Shown one piece after another: positions 12,000 to 15,912 of a stretch of DNA of 15,912 bases. The DNA lies in contig MFOV01000006.1 in NCBI GenBank assembly GCA_001782515.1, forward strand, positions 1-15,912, given 5' to 3'. The first letter of the stretch is position 1; every line of letters starts with the position of its first letter. Position numbers and translations under genes: made by a program. Source of the DNA: Candidatus Levybacteria bacterium RIFCSPLOWO2_01_FULL_39_10. GTDB lineage: Bacteria > Patescibacteriota > Microgenomatia > Levybacterales > UBA12049. The notes under the pieces are model-generated. The model searched no databases. It was not told the DNA's origin and worked only from the letters and a program-made list of their open reading frames with translations.

Positions 12000-12028
12000 A
12001 CTATACAAAAGTATGCAATTTTATGCAA
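12000..12028 (-). promoter_or_regulatory. Minus-strand promoter for the S23-HTH-PIN group
   Basis: Read on the minus strand: TTGCAT (12028-12023), 17 bases, TATAGT (12005-12000, 5 of 6). The -35 matches in its first three bases only. Transcription would start near 11993 and give a leader of about 65 bases. Confidence 0.45.
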
Positions 12029-12031
12029 GTA
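12002..12031. promoter_or_regulatory. Three 10-bp direct repeats, possible operator
   Basis: TATACAAAAG (12002), TATGCAATTT (12012) and TATGCAAGTA (12022) share TATRCAA at an exact 10-bp step, so they face one side of the helix. They lie between the divergent promoters and overlap the minus-strand -35 region. Confidence 0.35.
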
Positions 12032-12041
12032 ATAAAAATAT

Positions 12042-12070
12042 TTGACGGCTAGGTTTATTCTCTTTTTACT
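12042..12070 (+). promoter_or_regulatory. Promoter giving a leaderless mRNA for the giant surface protein
   Basis: -35 TTGACG (12042-12047, 5 of 6), 17-base spacer, -10 TTTACT (12065-12070, 4 of 6). The -10 ends six bases before the ATG at 12077, so transcription is expected to start on or beside the ATG; no Shine-Dalgarno is seen. Confidence 0.5.
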
Positions 12071-12076
12071 AGTAGT

Positions 12077-15000
12077 ATGTACGCTAAATATTATAGCACA
12101 TCACTATTTAGGAGCTTGGCAAGTGATCAAAGCAGAAAGAATATTTGGGCAATTGTTTCAGCAATTATTTTTCTCCTCGTCTTTTTGTTTTTTGCTATTC
12201 AAAGCGCTGATGCGCTGACGGGAATAAGGCGAACTATAAATTTTCAGGGCAAGCTCACCAACACAAACGGCACAAACGTGACTGACGGCGACTACTCGAT
12301 TGTTTTTGCAATTTATGACGTGTCAAGCGGGGGAACAGCTTTATGGACCGAGACTCAGGGTACTGTCGCTGTTGCAGATGGAATTTTTATTGTGGAGCTT
12401 GGTTCATCAACTGCATTTCCCGCTAATTTTAACTTTAACTGGGACGGCAGATACTTAGGAATTAATGTTGCGGGAGATGGAGAGATGACGCCGAGGATCC
12501 GCCTCACTGCAGTACCTTATGCGTTTAATGCAGAAAAAGTAGCGGGACTTACTGTCCAGGATACATCAGGAAACGCTTCAACCTCAGGAACACTTCAAAT
12601 CCCAAACGCTGAGACAATTAATCTTGGAAATAACAGTCTGACTTTTTCAACAGGTGCGGATACTACGCTTACTCTGCCCTCTACAGGTACACTTGCAACA
12701 CTTGCAGGCACAGAAGAATTCACAAATAAAACAATAGGTTCAACAGGTTTGATTTTCTCAGGCGCAACAACAGATATAACTACAGTTTCAAATGAAGACT
12801 TGACGCTGGCAGTCAATGGATCGGGAAATATTGTATTTTCAGGCGATTTTGATTCCGGTATTACACTTGGCACTGCAATCTCAACAGAATTCCCGCTTTT
12901 GGTTCGTTCAGGAATCGGCAACAACGCGGCTTTGGCAGTTGACAATCTGAATTCAGGAGATTTATTTACAGCTTCAGCCTCTGGAACAACTAAGTTTATT
13001 CTTGCAAATGACGGAACGCTTACTCTAAACAATTACATCACAGATGCAAATGCAGTTCTATACACAACTACTGCAGGAGTTGTAACAAGAGTTGTTGAGA
13101 TTGAAACCCCATCCCTTTGTCTTCTCTCAGGAAATGGTACATCAGGAGTTCCCTCATGGGGATCCTGTCCCGGAGGAGGGGGAGGAAGCTCCAACTGGAC
13201 ACTTGGAGCAGGATTCCTTACTCCCAACAACTCTACAGTTGATCTTCTCATTGGTGGACAGGCTACAACTTCAGCTAAGTTTGCAATACTAAATATCAAT
13301 AGTGCGAGCGGATCCCAGATAGCGACTCTTTCGGGAGATCTGGTGCTAAACAAAGCAGGAAGTATCCAGACTACCAACAAACAAACACTGACTCTTGGAG
13401 GGAGCAATACCGGAAATGTGGTGATAGATTCAGGCTCTTCGAGAGTTAATTTACCAGATTATACGGATTGTACCCTAAAAACAGATTCGTCAGGAAATGT
13501 AACCTCAGGAGTTCCCTCATGGGGATCCTGTCCCGGAGGAGGGGGAGGAAGCTCCAACTGGACACTTGGAGCAGGATTCCTTACTCCCAACAACTCTACA
13601 GTTGATCTTCTCATTGGTGGACAGGCTACAACTTCAGCTAAGTTTGCAATACTAAATATCAATAGTGCGAGCGGATCCCAGATAGCGACTCTTTCGGGAG
13701 ATCTGGTGCTAAACAAAGCAGGAAGTATCCAGACTACCAACAAACAAACACTGACTCTTGGAGGGAGCAATACCGGAAATGTGGTGATAGATTCAGGCTC
13801 TTCGAGAGTTAATTTACCAGATTATACGGATTGTACCCTAAAAACAGATTCGTCAGGAAATGTAACCTGCGGAGGAATAACTGCTTCAACATCGGATGCG
13901 ATTGGGGCAAAAGCAATTAGCACAACAACACAAACAATAAGTAGTTCTACTAATACAGCAGTTACACTAAATTCTGAAGAATTTGACAGCGGCAGTTTTC
14001 ATGATAATGCAACCAATAACACAAGAGTAACTATACCTGCTGGTATGGGTGGAAAATATTTGATAACAGGTTATGCATCATTTTTACCAGGGGCGACTGG
14101 ACAAAGAGTTCTTTATGTCAGAAAAAACGGAGATATTAATACCTCAGGATCTGAAGTAAACGAACCAGGACCAACAGCAGCAAATAATTCAGAGTTTAAT
14201 GTTACAAATATTATGGATCTTCAAGCAGGAGATTACATAGAACTAATTGCATATCAAAACAGCGGTGGAGATATAGACATAGGTTCTGCATCTCTTGCAA
14301 GACAACAATCATTTTTAAGTGTAGTGCGTCTTGATTCCGGCGGAAATATTGGCGGAGAGGGTATTGGGGCAAAAGCTGTCGCAACTTCTGTACAGTCAGT
14401 ACCAAACGCTACATATACAGCTTTAACACTCAATAGAGAAGATTTTGATACAGACGGTTTCCATAGCACGTCATCAAATACAGAGAGAATGGTAATTCCA
14501 GCTGGACTCGGTGGTACATATCTCATTTTGGGATCTACAGAGTTTGCAGGTAATGGAACTGGTCAACGCATTTTAGATATCAGAGTAAATGGTCAGACCG
14601 CATCCGGACTAACAAGTAGAGATAATCCAAGTTCAGGAACTAATATTTACATAAACACATCTGCTATTCACCAGCTTAATCCTGGTGATTATGTGGATCT
14701 TGTTGCTTATCAAAACTCGGGTGGTAACCTTAATGTGGGTAATAATACAAATGACGATACAAGGTCTACATTAAATATCATCCGTCTTGATGCGGGCGGT
14801 GGTGGAGGCCCGGCAATTGGGGCGAGGGGCCATCAGAATTCTGCCCAGTCTGTACCAACCGGAACATGGACAGCTCTACAGTGGAATGATGAAAATTTTG
14901 ATACTGATGGATTCCACGATAATGCTACCAATAACACACGTTTTACAATTCCTGCAGGACTTGGAGGAACATATCTTTTGACTGGCGCTTCCGCTTGGAC

Positions 15001-15912
15001 TGCAAACTCATCAGCCTCACGCTATATTGCATTTGCTAAAAATGGTACCCGTATAATGCAGCATCAAATAGATGCAGTAAATCTGGCCGGTGAGGGTCAG
15101 TTTGCAACAGATATAATTCAGTTACAACCTGGGGACTATGTAGAACTTCAAGTTTACCATGAGGTTGGAAGTAACTTAAATACCCTTGTAGCAGGAGATC
15201 AATCCGGCTATATGGCATTAGTCCTTCTTGATTCACAAGACGGGGATGATGCGCAGTGGGATATTGCAAACGGCGTAATTACTCCAAAACTCTCATCAAC
15301 CCTTGATTTTCTCCTCGGGAATAGTGCTACATCAAGCGCAGAGTTTGGAGTGATAGGTATTAATGACGGGACACCTATAGCAACAATCAGTGCAACATTG
15401 GGAGGAGGAGCAGGAAATGGTTTGTACTTGGCAGGAGGTACTGCAACAATCCAGTCAACAAGAATGAATACCTTAACTCTTGGAGGATCAACCACCGGAA
15501 ATGTGGTTATAGATTCAGGTTCAGGTGTTATTACTCTATCAGATAACCTTACTCTTTCAGGAACAACAATTACAGCATCTTCTCTAACAACACTTACAAC
15601 AGCAGCAGGATTTACAATTGACAGTCCTTCTTATGTAAAGATAGGAGACGGTGCAACAACACCAACAACTGCCTCAGGAGACGATGATTTATTTGTTTTG
15701 GGAGATTTGGAAGTGGGTGCAACTGCAACAGTTTCAGGAAATTTGACTCTGGCAGGTGCTGCAAGATCGCTATCAACAACAGCTATGAATACCCTGACTC
15801 TTGGAGGAAGTGACACGGGAAATGTGGTGATAGATTCAGGCTCTTCGAGAGTTAATTTACCAGATTATACGGATTGTACCCTAAAAACAGATTCGTCAGG
15901 AAATGTAACCTG
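12077..15912 (+). CDS. Giant repeat-built surface protein, N-terminal 1278 residues (3' end missing)
   Basis: The frame is open from the ATG at 12077 to the right edge. Residues 23-41 (IWAIVSAIIFLLVFLFFAI) form a signal with likely cleavage after ADA (46). Residues 50-158 form a domain widespread in CPR and other surface proteins: RRTINFQGKLTNTNGT, DGDYSIVFAIYDVSSGGTAL, GRYLGINVAGDGEMTPRIRL and AVPYAFNAEKVAGL. Beta modules follow (160-600) with TLTLGGSNTGNVVIDSGSS and a Gly-rich SWGSCPGGGGGSSNW motif. Residues 356-597 are two identical 121-residue modules. From 608, 762 and 913 come three domains of about 145 residues like C1q/TNF jelly rolls (TNNTRVTIPAGMGGKYLITG, LQAGDYIELIAYQNSGG). After 1055 the beta modules resume, and the last 31 residues match the end of the duplicated module. 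It is probably a long adhesin or fibre. A promoter abuts the start. The left-edge protein shows what the missing C-terminus of such proteins can look like. Confidence 0.85.
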   Translation, partial: MYAKYYSTSLFRSLASDQSRKNIWAIVSAIIFLLVFLFFAIQSADALTGIRRTINFQGKLTNTNGTNVTDGDYSIVFAIYDVSSGGTALWTETQGTVAVADGIFIVELGSSTAFPANFNFNWDGRYLGINVAGDGEMTPRIRLTAVPYAFNAEKVAGLTVQDTSGNASTSGTLQIPNAETINLGNNSLTFSTGADTTLTLPSTGTLATLAGTEEFTNKTIGSTGLIFSGATTDITTVSNEDLTLAVNGSGNIVFSGDFDSGITLGTAISTEFPLLVRSGIGNNAALAVDNLNSGDLFTASASGTTKFILANDGTLTLNNYITDANAVLYTTTAGVVTRVVEIETPSLCLLSGNGTSGVPSWGSCPGGGGGSSNWTLGAGFLTPNNSTVDLLIGGQATTSAKFAILNINSASGSQIATLSGDLVLNKAGSIQTTNKQTLTLGGSNTGNVVIDSGSSRVNLPDYTDCTLKTDSSGNVTSGVPSWGSCPGGGGGSSNWTLGAGFLTPNNSTVDLLIGGQATTSAKFAILNINSASGSQIATLSGDLVLNKAGSIQTTNKQTLTLGGSNTGNVVIDSGSSRVNLPDYTDCTLKTDSSGNVTCGGITASTSDAIGAKAISTTTQTISSSTNTAVTLNSEEFDSGSFHDNATNNTRVTIPAGMGGKYLITGYASFLPGATGQRVLYVRKNGDINTSGSEVNEPGPTAANNSEFNVTNIMDLQAGDYIELIAYQNSGGDIDIGSASLARQQSFLSVVRLDSGGNIGGEGIGAKAVATSVQSVPNATYTALTLNREDFDTDGFHSTSSNTERMVIPAGLGGTYLILGSTEFAGNGTGQRILDIRVNGQTASGLTSRDNPSSGTNIYINTSAIHQLNPGDYVDLVAYQNSGGNLNVGNNTNDDTRSTLNIIRLDAGGGGGPAIGARGHQNSAQSVPTGTWTALQWNDENFDTDGFHDNATNNTRFTIPAGLGGTYLLTGASAWTANSSASRYIAFAKNGTRIMQHQIDAVNLAGEGQFATDIIQLQPGDYVELQVYHEVGSNLNTLVAGDQSGYMALVLLDSQDGDDAQWDIANGVITPKLSSTLDFLLGNSATSSAEFGVIGINDGTPIATISATLGGGAGNGLYLAGGTATIQSTRMNTLTLGGSTTGNVVIDSGSGVITLSDNLTLSGTTITASSLTTLTTAAGFTIDSPSYVKIGDGATTPTTASGDDDLFVLGDLEVGATATVSGNLTLAGAARSLSTTAMNTLTLGGSDTGNVVIDSGSSRVNLPDYTDCTLKTDSSGNVT
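13142..13867 (+). repeat. Perfect 363-bp tandem duplication (2 copies)
   Basis: Copy 1 is 13142-13504 and copy 2 is 13505-13867. By eye they are identical at every base, including synonymous positions, and keep the reading frame (121 codons each). The junction follows GGAAATGTAACC, which resembles GGAAATGGTACA before copy 1, so slippage or unequal crossover at this short homology is plausible. Confidence 0.9.
13898..15240 (+). repeat. Three tandem C1q/TNF-like domains, diverged
   Basis: Domain starts are AIGAKA (13898), GIGAKA (14360) and AIGARG (14813); each has a FDxxxFH motif, a TNNTR or SNTER turn, IPAGxGGxYL, a GDYxxL strand and a final RLD or LLD. Unlike the 363-bp repeat they differ widely at DNA level, so they are old duplications. 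Confidence 0.6.
15818..15912 (+). repeat. Third, partial copy of the duplicated module at the right edge
   Basis: The last 95 bases of the window are identical to 13775-13869 and, over 94 bases, to 13412-13505. The window stops inside this repeat. Confidence 0.9.

Noticed and set aside
13033..13770. Two minus-strand open frames with nearly identical products
   Set aside because: They are antisense shadows of the 363-bp duplication in the surface protein gene; their identity reflects the DNA repeat and their composition is not protein-like. Other antisense frames from 12595 to 15816 were rejected for the same reason.

Overview
The window looks like a piece of a Candidate Phyla Radiation (Patescibacteria, probably Microgenomates-like) genome. 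This is inferred from content, not from a marker gene: many secreted or membrane-anchored proteins of unknown function, two four-helix-bundle (S23-type) proteins, very large repeat-built surface proteins, a HTH/PIN pair, AT-rich intergenic DNA with degenerate 7-bp tandem repeats, and several promoters placed so close to start codons that the mRNAs would be leaderless. The standard code fits: the frames are intact, all 11 complete protein-coding genes on the list whose stop is TAA and the two ending in TAG need no recoding, and none ends in TGA. No rRNA, tRNA, CRISPR array, transposase or replication origin was seen.

Layout. 3-1604: C-terminal part of a large fibre-like surface protein that enters from the left. 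1665-2630: membrane-anchored class A beta-lactamase/transpeptidase-like hydrolase. 2675-3034: S23-type four-helix-bundle protein between inverted 7-bp repeat arrays. 3142-3654: small membrane-anchored protein with a Ser/Pro/Thr tail. 3930-4853 (minus): Fic-family protein whose catalytic motif is gone but whose winged helix remains. 4961-5435: a strong promoter, a 44-residue membrane peptide gene, a candidate structured RNA ending in a U-tract, and a cluster of palindromes with alternative pairings. 5486-10593: a block of five secreted/membrane proteins on the plus strand: WxL-like surface protein, two DUF916-like membrane proteins, a small anchored protein, and an FN3 + WxL-like surface protein. 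10667-11926 (minus): S23-type protein, MerR/excisionase-type HTH protein and PIN-domain protein, the last two forming a probable toxin-antitoxin pair. 12077-15912: N-terminal 1278 residues of a second giant surface protein that runs off the right edge, with a perfect 363-bp internal tandem duplication and three C1q/TNF-like domains.

How it fits together. Most of the window concerns the cell surface. The two giant fibre-like proteins have matching architecture classes (N-terminal domain and beta modules on the right, G2-peptidase-like head, coiled coil and lectin-like tip on the left). The 5486-10593 block resembles, in domain logic, the Firmicute WxL/DUF916 surface complex: secreted beta-sandwich proteins with a C-terminal WxL-like strand, plus partners with a large extracellular domain and a C-terminal membrane helix. 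The most unusual non-coding feature is the period-7 repeat family, which fills nearly every gap, is arranged as inverted pairs around both S23 genes, and runs into the coding ends of at least four genes. All functional statements rest on motif reading by eye; no search was run.
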